From contig NC_060966.1 of the NCBI RefSeq assembly GCF_910589235.1, forward strand, positions 1,922,001 through 1,986,000: a stretch of 64,000 nt of DNA. Reading direction: 5' to 3'. Source of the DNA: Vespa crabro. Lineage: Eukaryota; Arthropoda; Insecta; Hymenoptera; Vespidae. The position numbers and the translations under genes were made by a program. The notes under the pieces are model-generated. The model was given only the letters and a program-made list of their open reading frames with translations, was not told the origin of the DNA and did not search any database. Below, piece by piece: positions 13,561 to 25,041 of this stretch (positions are counted from its first letter, which is position 1; the number at the start of each line of letters is the position of its first letter).

Positions 13561-15859
13561 TCGAGATAGGCTGTCTTCAGTCATAGAATAAAGTTGGAGA
13601 TACCTTAAAATTGCTTCCGTGAGTCTATCGCCATCAGCACAAGCCAGGATGATTACTGCAGCTTTTATGCAGCTCATGTAAATGGCTTGCGCTCTAGCGG
13701 TGGCAAAGAAGACCACGTAACGGCAGGGGCGTCCTGTATACTGGTGGCGAACGAGATCGCAGATCTTCGTAAGAAGTGCTTAAGGCTTCACCGTTTGGCA
13801 TAACGAGCGAAGAAATGCGAACTCGACGCTGCTCCCTTGGCTGCAGAGTATCAAGCGGCCAAAAGAGCTTTGAAGTGGGCAATCATGTCCAGTCAACGAC
13901 GGTGCTGGAAGTAGCTGTGCCTGGAAGTCGATAAGAATCCGTGGATATTAGGGTATCAGATCGTTACCCGCAAGCTGGGGACTCAAACGCAAGGAATCCC
14001 TCAGAACGCGAGGACGTTGGAATACATCGTGCATACTATATTCCCCTCACAGCCGAAAAGAAAGATTAGCATAGCTGCGCCTGGCATAACAGAGACGCCA
14101 CAATTTACGGTAGGAGAGCTACTCAGGACCGCAACTTCTATGCGGAACAAGAAAGCTCCAGGTCCTGACGGACTTCCAGCGGAAGTAATTAAAGCCGTCG
14201 CGCAAAGTCACTCTGAGCTCTTGCTAAATGCGTACAACATGTGCCTCAGGGAGGGCATCTTCCCCGCCCCGTGGAAGAAAGCGAGGCTTGTGCTCATCAG
14301 CAAGGAAAAGTGTCCAGCAGAGGCAGCTTTGTCATACAGGCCTATATGTATGACAAAGGCCTCGATACGGCTGACAAGCTCCTGGAGACGCTGCTTAGGC
14401 CACGGCTGCTTGCAGCCGTGAGGGCATCAGGGGATCTTGCTGCTCGCCAGTATAGATTTCGATCCGCCCTCTCCACGCTGTTGAGGAGGTTGTCAAGGCC
14501 GCAAAAATGACAGAGTGCGGGAATCACCATTCCCGCCCTTTGTGTCTGCTGGCCACCTTTGACGTAAGAAATGCCTTCAACTTCGTCAGATGGGACTTGG
14601 CAATGGAAGCGCTCTAATGTAATTTCAGAGTTCCGGGGAACCTACTCCGAATACTCGGGGATTATCTGAACGACCGCTTCCAAAAATACAATACTGGCAA
14701 TGATCCAAAAAGCTTGGAGTTGACATCGGTGGCAGCTCAGGGCTCCATACTAGGACCGGATATGTGAAATATTTTCTACGACGATATCCTACGTATGGAA
14801 GTACTTGAAGGCGCTTTCTTCGTTGGATACGCAGACGACATTGCAGTTGTCTTAATTGTAAGAAACACGGAGGGGGCACAACTGCAGCTCAAACATGTCA
14901 TGCGGATTCATTTCCTGGATGGAAGAACACGGGCTATCCTTAGCAGCACAGAAAACAGAGATCGTGCTACTAACGAAGACGCGCATCAACACCTTGCGCA
15001 ACTTCACCGTAGGAGACGCGACGGTCCAGGCAAAGCCGTCTGTCAGGTACATTGGAATAATGCTCGATTGCACACTGAATTACGGATGCATATAATAAGG
15101 GCGGCTAACAAGGCGGCAAATGTTGTAGCCACGCTCGGCACACTTATGGCCAATGTCAACGGCCCCCGACCGTGCATTAGGCGAATACTGATGCGTGCCG
15201 TCGAAGCAGTGATACTGTACGGCGCAGAAGTATGGGCGGAGGCGCTGCGAAAAGAGAATTATCGCAAGCGCATAGCCGCGGTACAAAGGAGGGGCGCTCT
15301 CCGAATCGCTTGCTCCTACCGCACGGTCTCTGAGACCGCGGTGCTAGTGCTCGCGGGGGTAATCCCGATCGATCTACTAGCCCAGGAGAGACAATTCGTC
15401 CACCAGCAAAGGTACTCTTTGAGTAAGGAGGAGGCATCATGGCTCGCAATGTCTACCAGCATCGAGACCTGGCAAAGCAGATGGAAGCAGGAAACTACTA
15501 AAGCCCGACTCATCAACCGACTAGAGAACTGGATAAACTCGGAGGCGGGAGAATTAGATTTCTCCCTCACACATTTCCTGACAGGGCATGACCTGTTCTG
15601 CTCCTACCTCGCAAAAATGAGGAAGGTTGCTGATGGAAACTATCCCTTTGGCGACTCAAACGTCGACGATGCCCACCACACTTTCTTGATATGCGCACTA
15701 TTGTGCGCCGAACGATTTGCCTTGGAACAGGAGCTCGGAGACATCTCGCCGGACAGCATAGTCGAGAAAATGCTGCGAGGGCAGAAGGAGTGGAGCAGGA
15801 TTGCCTGCAAAATGAGGGCAATCTTACGTAAAAAGATGAAGGAGATGGGCGGCCCATAG
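13561..15859 (+). pseudogene. R1 copy A ORF2, reverse transcriptase and C-terminal part (broken)
   Basis: This is the RT region that copies element RNA onto the nicked target. Visible pieces are KKAPGPDGLPAEVIKAV (14148 on), an APWKKARLVLISK segment (~14268), motif A with its aspartate in LLATFDVRNAFNFVRW (~14550), AAQGSILGPD (~14734) and the catalytic GYADDIAVV (~14824). Frameshifts lie near 14350 (a few extra bases after PICM), near 14480, at about 14900 and at about 15090. The last two compensate, so a 355-codon frame (14795-15859) stays open but about 60 codons are read out of frame; the true sequence there is in the 14895-15095 frame (EEHGLSLAAQKTEIVLLTKT). Stops TAA (~14617) and TGA (~14766) also occur. 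The last ~250 codons hold the R1-type region FLTGHDLF...DDAHHTFLIC. The terminal stop is TAG at 15857. Confidence 0.85.
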
Positions 15860-16139
15860 AAGTGCCACCATCGTATCACCAGGTTCCTGACACGAAGAAC
15901 CAAATCGTCGGAGTCCTATTTAATGGGACATGATGAAGTGACGCCATTTCGAAGTAATGTGACATGGTTTCACTATGCCAATAGGATGGATATGAGTTTA
16001 GTCGGTAGAGTCTATTGCTACGGTAACCCCAACTCCCCAGGAACTTTAACGGGAGAGCCAAATGGTAAAGGGTTCTTCTAGTCTGCAGGTTCCAAGGGTC
16101 AGTGCGTAAAGTTTGGCATTCTCAGACCTTCAAAAAAAA
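15860..16139 (+). other. R1 copy A 3' UTR and A-rich tail
   Basis: About 280 bp between the ORF2 stop and an eight-A run at 16132-16139. It is nearly identical to 44414-44692 of fragment D (for example ATTTAATGGGACATGATGA, GGTAACCCCAACT and CTCAGACCTTCAAAAAAA). In R1-type elements this region is recognised by the RT during target-primed integration. The satellite that follows (GTTAATAACGTTATTTACTT) is also the same in both copies. Confidence 0.8.
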
Positions 16140-16328
16140 TAAAGTTAATAACGTTATTTACTTTAATATTATTATTATTCTTATCTTTAATATCGTTAAT
16201 ATTGTCATTATAATCGATATTATCGTTATTATCGTTATTATTGTTATTATTGTTATTATTGTTATCATTACTACTATAATTATCGTTATTATACTAATTA
16301 TCGTTACTATTATTATTACTATTATTAC

Positions 16329-16365
<37 letters not shown>

Positions 16366-19093
16366 GTCGTTATTATCTTTGTTATCGTTATTAATATTAT
16401 TACTATTATCGTTATTATCGTTATTATTGTTATTTATATTATTATTATTATTATCATTATAAACGATAATATTATTAATACCATTATTATAGTTATTATC
16501 GTTATTATCGTTATTATAATTATTAATATTATTATCATTCTATTCGTTATTATCGTTATTATTGTAAATACTGCTACTATAATTTACGTTATTATCGATA
16601 TTATCGTTATTATTATTATTATTGTTGTTATCATCGTTATTACCGTTATTTTCCCTATTATCGTTATTATCGTAAATAATATTATTTTTATTGTTGTTGT
16701 TATCGTTATTATTTTTATTATTGCCATTATTCTTATCGTTCTAATCGTTCTTATCATTATTATCGATATTATTATTAATATTAATATCATTATTATCGTT
16801 ACTATCGTTATTATTGTTCATATTATTATTGTCATTATAGTTATAATTGTTATTGTTATTATTAATATTATCGCTATTATCACTATTATAGTTTGTATCA
16901 TTAATATCGTTTTTATCTGTATTATTATTATTATTATTAACACTAATATCGTTATTATCGTTATTAATATTATTATTAATATTATCGCTAATATCGTTAT
17001 TATCGTTATTAATATAATTATTATTATCACTTTATCGTTATTATTGTTACTATTACTACTATTATTATCGTTATTATCGTTATTATTATTATTATTTTTA
17101 TTATTATTATCATTATTATCGTTATTATCGTTAGAATCGTTTTTATTGGTAAAAATAACGTTATTATCATTGTTATTCATATTACTATTATTATTTTTAT
17201 TATTATCGTAATTATCGTAATCATCTCGATTACCGTTATTATCGCTATTATCCATATTATCGTTAATATTTTTATTAATCTTAGTATTTTTATTATCGTT
17301 GTTATTGTTATTTTTGGTACTACTAATATTGTTATTGTCATTATTATCGTTATTATTGATATTATTATTATTATTATTGTTATTGTCGTTAATATTATTA
17401 TTATTATAATAATTTTTGTTCAAATTATATTTATCATCGTAATTATTATTATTAGTTTTATCGTTATTACCGTCATTATCCGTTATTATTATTATTGCTA
17501 TTATCGTTATTATAATTATTGTTATTATCGTAATTATCGTTATCATCGTTATAAAGATTATTATTATTACCGTCACTATCGTTATTATTATTATAATTAT
17601 TTTCGTTACTATCTTTATTATTATAATTACTATTATCATTATTGACGTTATTATCGTTTTTATTGTCATAATTATTATAATTATCGATATTATCTTTAAT
17701 ATTGTTATTATTTTTATCGACATTATCGTTATTATCGTCATTATTATTATCGTTATTATATTTATAGTTGTTATGATTGTTATTATTGGTACTATTATAA
17801 TCATTATTATCGTTAATATCGTTACTATTGTAATATTGTCATTTTTATTACTATTATTATCGTTATTATCATTATAATCGTTAATATTGCTGTTATTGTA
17901 ATTATTTATATTATAATTATCGCTATTATCGTTAATATTGTCATTATTATTATCGATTTTATATGTTATTACCGTTATTACTTCTATCGTTATTATCGTT
18001 ATTATTATTAACGTTATTATCGTTATTATTGTTATAATTGTTATTATTATTAACGACATTTTCGTTATTATTGTTATAATTGTTATTATTATTATTGTAT
18101 TCGTTATTATCATTATTATCATTATTTTCGTTAATATCTTTATTATCTTTATAATAATTATTATTATTTGTATCGTTATTATCATTATTATCGTTATTAT
18201 TATTATTAATATTGTCGATATTATCTTTATTACTATTATCGTTATCCTCTATATTATTGTTATTAATGTTAATATTATTTTTATTACTATCGTTATTATC
18301 GATAATATTGTTATTATTATTATCGATGTTAACGTTATTATTATTATAGTTAATATAGTAAATATCTTTATTCTTATTATTATTATTAGTACTATCGTAA
18401 TTATCTTTATTATCGATTTTATTGTTATTATTATTATTAATGTTAACGATGTTATCGTTAATATTGTTACTATCATTTTTAATATAATTATCATTATTAT
18501 CGTTATTATCGTTATTATCTTTATTAATATTAATACTTTTATCATTAATAACGTTATTATTATTATCGTTACTATCGAAATTTTCGTAGTTATTATAGTA
18601 ATAATTATTACTATTATCGTTATTATTTTTATTATCGTTAATATCGTTCTTGTCTTTATTATTAATATTATTATAAACCTTTATTATCATTATAATTTTT
18701 ATTATTGTTACTATTATTATTATTTTCGTTACTTTCGTTATTACTGTTTTCATTATTATCGTTATTATTGTTATTGTTATTATTATTATTATCGATATTA
18801 TTGTTAATATTGTTATTATTATTATCGATATTATTGTTATTATGGATATTATTTTTCGTTAATATCGTTATTATCGCAATTGTAGTTATTATTGTTATTA
18901 ATCCTACAGTTATTATCGTCATTGTAGTTATTATTATTAATATTGTTATTATTAATACTATTATTATCATTATTACCGTAATTATCGTTGTTAACGTTAA
19001 TATTATAATCGTTGTTATCGCTTTTATCGTAATAATTATTATTATTATTATTATCATTATTGTCGTTATTATCGTAATTATCTTTATTATTAT
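16140..19093 (+). repeat. TTATTATCG satellite (block 3)
   Basis: About 3 kb of satellite between R1 copy A and the solo LTR. Its first ~120 bp match the satellite after fragment D (44693 on), and its last ~130 bp match the satellite before the full LTR element (~46010-46149). Interior landmarks such as TATTATCCGTTATTATTAT (~17478) and TTTGTATCATTAATATCG (~16894) also recur at 44693-46010, in a different order. The block is therefore a rearranged paralogue of 44693-46149. No gene is seen. Confidence 0.85.
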
Positions 19094-19396
19094 TGTAAAG
19101 AAAGTAAACTTTCTCTAGGAAGATTTGTCACTCGTCTCATGGCCCGCCCTTCCTTTGTTTTTGTTATCTACAAATTCTTTTGTTACCTACAAAGCGAGCC
19201 TTTAAGATTTGGGGAGAGAAACTGGTAGTAAGAAATAGAACGTAGACGAGAGAAGTAGTACGAGAGTAAAATATAAAATTTAACAGAGTGAAAAATAAAC
19301 GTGAATTGTCGTTTCTTTGTTCACAGAGAAACATATTTCCGTTTGTCACTTCACCCTAATTAAAACGAGTTAAAATAAAAAAATTAAGATATTATA
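19094..19396 (+). mobile_element. Solo LTR of the Ty3/gypsy element
   Basis: This is a 303-bp copy of the LTR found twice at 46150 and 50635, starting TGTAAAGAAAGT and ending AAGATATTATA, with no internal region attached. It has AAACTT where the other LTRs have the palindromic ATACTT, and it shares TTTGGGGAGAGAAACTGG and CACCCTAATT with the 3' LTR. The upstream satellite matches that before the 5' LTR at 46150. The simplest reading is LTR-LTR recombination of the same insertion after segmental duplication. Confidence 0.9.
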
Positions 19397-20124
19397 TTAT
19401 TATTATTATAATCGATATTATCCTTATAATCGTTATTATTTTTATTATTATCTTCGTTTTAATTGTTATTATTGTTTTCGTTATTATCGTTATTATCGTT
19501 ATTATCGTTATTAAAGTTAAAATTTTTATTCTCGTTATTAGTATTATCATTCTAATAGTTATAAATCCTTATTATCGATATTATAATTATTGCTATATCG
19601 TTATTATCGATATTATCGTTATTGTCGTTATTATTGTTATCGTTATGATCGTTATTATCCATAATATTTTTATTATTGTTATTTTTACTACAATTATTTT
19701 CGTCATAATCGTTGTATTAGTTATTATTATTATTATTACTATTATTAGTATAATTATTATTGCTATTGTCGTTATTATTGCTACTATTATTATCGTTATT
19801 AACTTAATTATCATTATTAATTTTATTATTATTATTGTTAATATAGTTATTGTCGTTACTGTCGAAATTATCCTTATTATATTTATCGTTTATATCGTTA
19901 TTATCATTATTATTGTTATTATCGTTTTTATGGATATTATGGTTATTAGTGTTATTATTATCGTTATTATTATCGTTATTTCCGATATAATCGTTATTGT
20001 TATTTTTATTATCGGTATTATATTTGTTATCGTTATTGACGGTATTATTATTATTATTACTTTCTTCGTTATTAATTTTATTATTATTATATAGTTATTA
20101 TATAATATTATACTACTATATAAG
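19397..20124 (+). repeat. TTATTATCG satellite (block 4)
   Basis: About 730 bp of satellite between the solo LTR and R1 fragment C, with no gene. It begins TTATTATTATTATAATCG directly after the LTR, much like the sequence after the 3' LTR at 50938. It ends in an AT-only stretch (TATAATATTATACTACTATA) just before the R1 sequence. Confidence 0.85.
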
Positions 20125-20712
20125 CGTATCTGTATGCTAGATAAGGCTGGGAAGTACCTGGTTAAGCTGCTTTGGCCAGAAGTTGCAGCCGTGTGGGCTG
20201 CGGAGGATCTTACTACCCGCCAGTATTGTTTTCGATCCAGCCTCTCCACCATCCACGCAGTTCAGGAGGTTGTCACGGCCGCTAAGACCCAGCGCGGGAA
20301 TCACCATTCCCGCCATTTGTGTCTGCTGGCTACAATAGACGTGATAAATGCCTTCAACTCCGTCAGGTGGAATTTGTCAATGGAAGCGCTCGAACGTAAT
20401 CGCAGAGTTCTGGAATACCAACTCCGAAATCTCAGGGATTATCTGAACGAGCTCTTTCTAGAATAAAATACTGGCGATGGTCCAAGAAACTTGGAATTGA
20501 TATCGGGGGCAGCTCAATGATCCATACTAGGTCCAGATATCTGGAATATATTTTACGAAAGTATCCTTCGTATGGCAGTCCCTGTTGGTGCTTTCTTGGT
20601 TGGGTACGCAGACGACACTGCAGTTGTCATAACTGCAAGAGAGACGGAGGAGGCACAAATGCAGCTCAAACAGGTCATGCGCAGAGTCATCTCCTGGATA
20701 GAAGCACACGGG
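20125..20712 (+). pseudogene. R1-clade fragment C: central reverse transcriptase
   Basis: About 590 bp of R1 ORF2 RT flanked by satellite on both sides. It starts at GTATCTGTATGCT (the CMLD...GK region) and runs through RQYCFRSSLSTIHAVQEVV, motif A (LLATIDVINAFNSVRW), the NIFYESILRMAVP region and an intact catalytic GYADDTAVV (~20608). TAA at 20464-20466 and TGA at 20518-20520 interrupt the frame. It is closest to copy B and ends at the same base (..EAHG), after which the satellite continues the open frame. It is thus a paralogue of 61226-61822 with a much deeper 5' deletion. Confidence 0.9.
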
Positions 20713-23381
20713 ATTATTATCGCTTTTACCGTTAAATTCGATTTTGTCTTTATTGTCGTTATAATCGTTATTATCATTATTATTTTATATAATTATTATC
20801 GTTATATCGTGACCGTTATTATCTTCATTATCGTTATTATTGTTATTATTGCTACTAATACGAATATTATTATCGTAATAAGAGTCATAATCGTTATTAT
20901 CGTTATTATCGTTATTAGAGTTATTATTGTTACTGTTGTTATTATCCTTATTATCGTTATTATTGTTATTATTATTATATCATAATTATCGTTATTATTA
21001 TTATAATTAATATCGTTATTATCGATATTATTATTACTGATATTATCGTTAATATCGTTATTATTGTTATTATCGATATTATTATTATTATTATTATATT
21101 ATCGTAAATTATCGTTATTATAGTTATTATCGTTCTTATTATTATCATGAATTTCTTTATTAACTTTATTTTTATTATCACTATCATCATTAAAATAACA
21201 TTATTACCTATATTTGCGTTAAAAACGTTAATATTGTTACTTTTATGAATATTACTTTTACTACTATCGCTATTATAGTTAATATCATTATTATTGTTAT
21301 TATCGATATTATTATTATTATAAAAATCGTTATTTTCTTTATTATTGTTATTATTATTATCGTTATTAACGTTATTATCTTGATTACCGTTATTAACATT
21401 TTATAGGTATTATCGATATTATAATTATAGTCGTTATTATTATCGTTATTATCGTTTTATCGATATTATCGCTATTATTGTTATCATGATAATCGTTATT
21501 ATCGCTTTTATTCTTATCATGATTATGGTTATTATCGTTTTTATCGTTATTATTTCTATTATTATCCTTATTAACGTTAATATATTTATTATCAACATTA
21601 TTATTATTATTGTCGTTATTATTGATATTATCGTTATTATTATTATTATTATTGTTATTATTATTATTATCGTTATTTTCGTTATAAATGCTATTATTCA
21701 TATTTTATCGTTATTTCTATTATTATCGTTATTATCCTTATTAGTATTATGTATATTATTTTTATAATTTTTGTAATTATCATTGTTATCGTTATTATCG
21801 ATTTTACTTTCAATATTGTTAATATTTTTATTAGTATTATTGTTATAGTTATTATTATCGTTATTATCACTATTGTTTTTATTATTACTAACTTTATTAA
21901 CGTTATTTTCGTTATTATTTTTATTAATATTTTAGTTAATATCGTTATTATCGTTATTATTTTTATTATAATTATCATTATTATTATTATTATTATTATC
22001 GTTATTATCGTTATAATTGTAATTATTATTAACGTTATTATTGTTATTATTTTTTATTATTATTATTGTTATTATTATTACTATTTTTATTGTTATTATC
22101 GTTACTAGTGTTATTATTATTATCGTTAATATCGTTATAATCGTTATTATTGATAATTTTATTATTATTATTATAGTTATTTACTTTATTTTTGTTATTA
22201 GTATTATTATTATTATTGTCGTTATTATCGTTGTTATTGTTATAGAGATTATAGATTTTTTCTTTATTATCGTTAGTACCGTTATTATCGTTATTATTAT
22301 AATTATCATTATTATTGTAATTATTATTATTGTTATAATCCTTATTATCGTAATTATCGTTATTAATTCTATTATTATTATCTTTATGTCGTCATTATAG
22401 TTATTATCGTTACCATTATCGCTATATCGTTATTATCGTTATTAATGTTATTATTATTACTATTTTTATCATCATCGTCATTATCGTTATTATCATTATT
22501 ATCGTTATTATCTTTATTATTATTATTGTTTTCATCGTTGTTATCGTTATAATTGTTATTATTATTATCTATTTTATCGCTATTATCGTAATTATCGTTA
22601 TTGTCCTTATTATTATAATTATCGTTATGATTGTAAATATTAATATTATTATAAATATTAATATAATCGTTATATTCGTAATTAACGTTATTAATTTTAT
22701 TGTTATTTTGGATATTATTATTATAGTTATTATTATTATTATCGTTATTATTTTTTTACCTTTAATATTATTTTTATAATTATCGTTATAATCGTTATTA
22801 TATATATTATCGTTGTTATTATCGTCGTTTTTATAGACAATATTATAATCGTTATCATCGTTTTTATTATTAATGTTTTAATCCTTATTATCGTAATGAT
22901 CGTTACTAATTTTATTATTACTATCGTTATTAACGTTATTATAGTTATTATCGTTATTATTTTCGTTATTATCGTTGTTATCATTATTATCGTTGTAGTC
23001 GTTATTAATATTATTATTATTATCGTTATTGTCATTATTACCTTTAAAATTGTTATTATTGTTATATTTTTTATTATTATCTCTATTAGTATCATTATTA
23101 ATGTATTTATTGTTATTATTATTATCGTTAAAATCTATTTTATTGTTAATATTATTATAATTTATAATATTATTATTCCTATCGTCATTATTATTATTAT
23201 CGTTATTATCGTTATTATTGTTATTATTATTATTATTATCGTTATTATTGTCATTATTTTTAATCGCTTTATTGTTTTTGTTATTATTATCGGCATTATC
23301 GTCATTAATGTTAATATTATCATTTTTGTAATTATTATTATTATTATTATTATCGATTTAAAATTTATTATCATTATTATC

Positions 23382-23423
<42 letters not shown>

Positions 23424-24680
23424 GTTATTATTATTATTATTATTATTAATATTATTACTATCGTAGTCATTATCGATATTATTGTTATTATTATTATCGT
23501 TATTACCGGTATTATTGTTACTTTTTTATAATAATTATCGTAATAACCATTATTATAGTTTTATTGTTATTATTACTATATCTATAGTGTCGTTATTATA
23601 GTTATTATCGAAATAATAGTTATTATTTTTATCGATTATGTCATTATTATTATTATCGTTATTATCGTTATTATTGTTAATATTATTAACGACATTATTA
23701 CAATAATTGTTATTGTTGTAATGTTTATTATCGTTATAATGATTATCGTTACTATCGTTATTATTATTATTACTTTTATCATTGTTATCGTCATTATTGT
23801 TTTTATTATTGTCGTTTTTATCTTTATTATCTTTATTATTATTATTATTATTTTTATTATTATAATCATTATCGTTATTATTTTTACTATCGATATTATT
23901 TTTATTATTCTTATCGTTATAATCATTATTATTTTTATCATAATTATAATTTTTATCGTTAATATAGTTATTTTCATTATTATCGTTATTATTGTTAATT
24001 TTACTACAATTGTTATTGTTATTATCGTTATTATCGTTATGATTTTTATTGCTATTAGCGATATATTAATTATTATTATTATTGATATTATCGTCATTAT
24101 CGTAGTTATTGATATTATTATTATTATTTTCAATATTATCATTATTATCGTTAATATCGTTATTATCTTTAATATTTCTATCATTCTCGTTATTATTGTA
24201 GTTATCGGTATTATCGTTGTTATTATTATTATTATTATTTTTGTCGATATTGTCATTATTATCTTTATTATAAATAATATTTCCTTTATTATCATTATTA
24301 TCGTTGTTGTCGGTAATACTGTTATGATTATTGTCGTTATAATAGTTATTATCGTTTATGTTGTATATCTATTATCGTTATTATCGTTATTACTCTTATT
24401 ATTATTATAACTATTATCGCTCTTACCATTATAATTACCATTATTATCGTCATTGTCTTTATTATTACTAATATTGTTATTATTACTACTATTCTTATCG
24501 TTATTACCGTAATTATCGTTGTTACCGTTATTATTATAATCGTTATTATCGTTTTTATCGTAATAATTGTTATTATTATTATTTTTATCGATATTATTGA
24601 TAATACTGATGCTGATATTATCGATACTATTGTCATTATCGTTATTATAATTATCGTTCATATCGTTATTTTGGTTGTTA
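20713..24680 (+). repeat. TTATTATCG satellite (block 5)
   Basis: Satellite without genes. From 20713 to about 22980 it is a close paralogue of 61823-64000: TTACCGTTAAATTCGATTTT at ~20727, GAGATTATAGATTTTTTC at ~22244 and TATATATATTATCGTTG at ~22800 all have partners in the same order. The rest (22980-24680) continues the same repeat type. Confidence 0.85.
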
Positions 24681-24735
24681 TAGTTATTATAATAAAGATA
24701 TAATAAAGATAAATAAATAATAAAGATAAATAATA
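24680..24735. other. Satellite orientation switch 2
   Basis: The plus strand changes from TTATTATCG to AATAACGAT. The junction is AT-only and rich in AATAAAGATA repeats (ATAATAAAGATATAATAAAG then AATAATAAAGATAAATAATA). I could not see a palindrome across it. It has no obvious similarity to the other two switches. Confidence 0.8.
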
Positions 24736-25009
24736 ATAATAATAACGATAATAACGATAACAACGTTAATAATAACAATAATAACGATAATAATAATAAT
24801 AATATTAACGATAATGCAGATAACAACGACAATAATATTTATAATAATAATAAAAATACGGATAATAACGAAACTAATAATAATTATGATAGAAATAATA
24901 ACAATAATAACAATTATATGGCTAATATCGTTAATAACGATAATAATAATATCGACAATATAAAACTATCGATAATGAAAATAACAGTATGATCGATATT
25001 ATCTATAAA

Positions 25010-25041
<32 letters not shown>

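Larger units (their letters stand above)
11455..16139 (+). mobile_element. R1-clade non-LTR retrotransposon, copy A (dead, near full length)
   Basis: This is a GC-richer island of about 4.7 kb in the satellite. In order it holds a 5' UTR, ORF1 (CCHC zinc-knuckle protein), ORF2 (APE-type endonuclease, reverse transcriptase, C-terminal region), a ~280-bp 3' UTR and a short A-rich tail at 16132-16142. The two-ORF layout, the ATGA overlap between ORFs and the RT wording place it in the R1 clade of insect elements. It is inactive: ORF1 carries four stops and an internal deletion relative to copy B, and ORF2 carries stops and several frameshifts. Target-site duplications cannot be called because both flanks are low-complexity satellite. 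The same 3' end with the same downstream satellite recurs at 44692. Confidence 0.9.

Noticed and set aside
11455..16139. R1 insertion in 28S rDNA
   Set aside because: Classic R1 targets 28S rDNA, but both flanks here are satellite and no rRNA sequence is visible anywhere in the window.
19164..19349. Minus-strand 61-codon frames within the LTRs (19164-19349 and 50705-50890)
   Set aside because: Present because the LTR copies are similar. The same stretch is not reported open in the 5' LTR and there is no protein-like feature.
24600..24800. Large palindrome centred on orientation switch 2
   Set aside because: The two sides do not mirror each other by eye beyond general composition. It is a change of strand without a visible hairpin.
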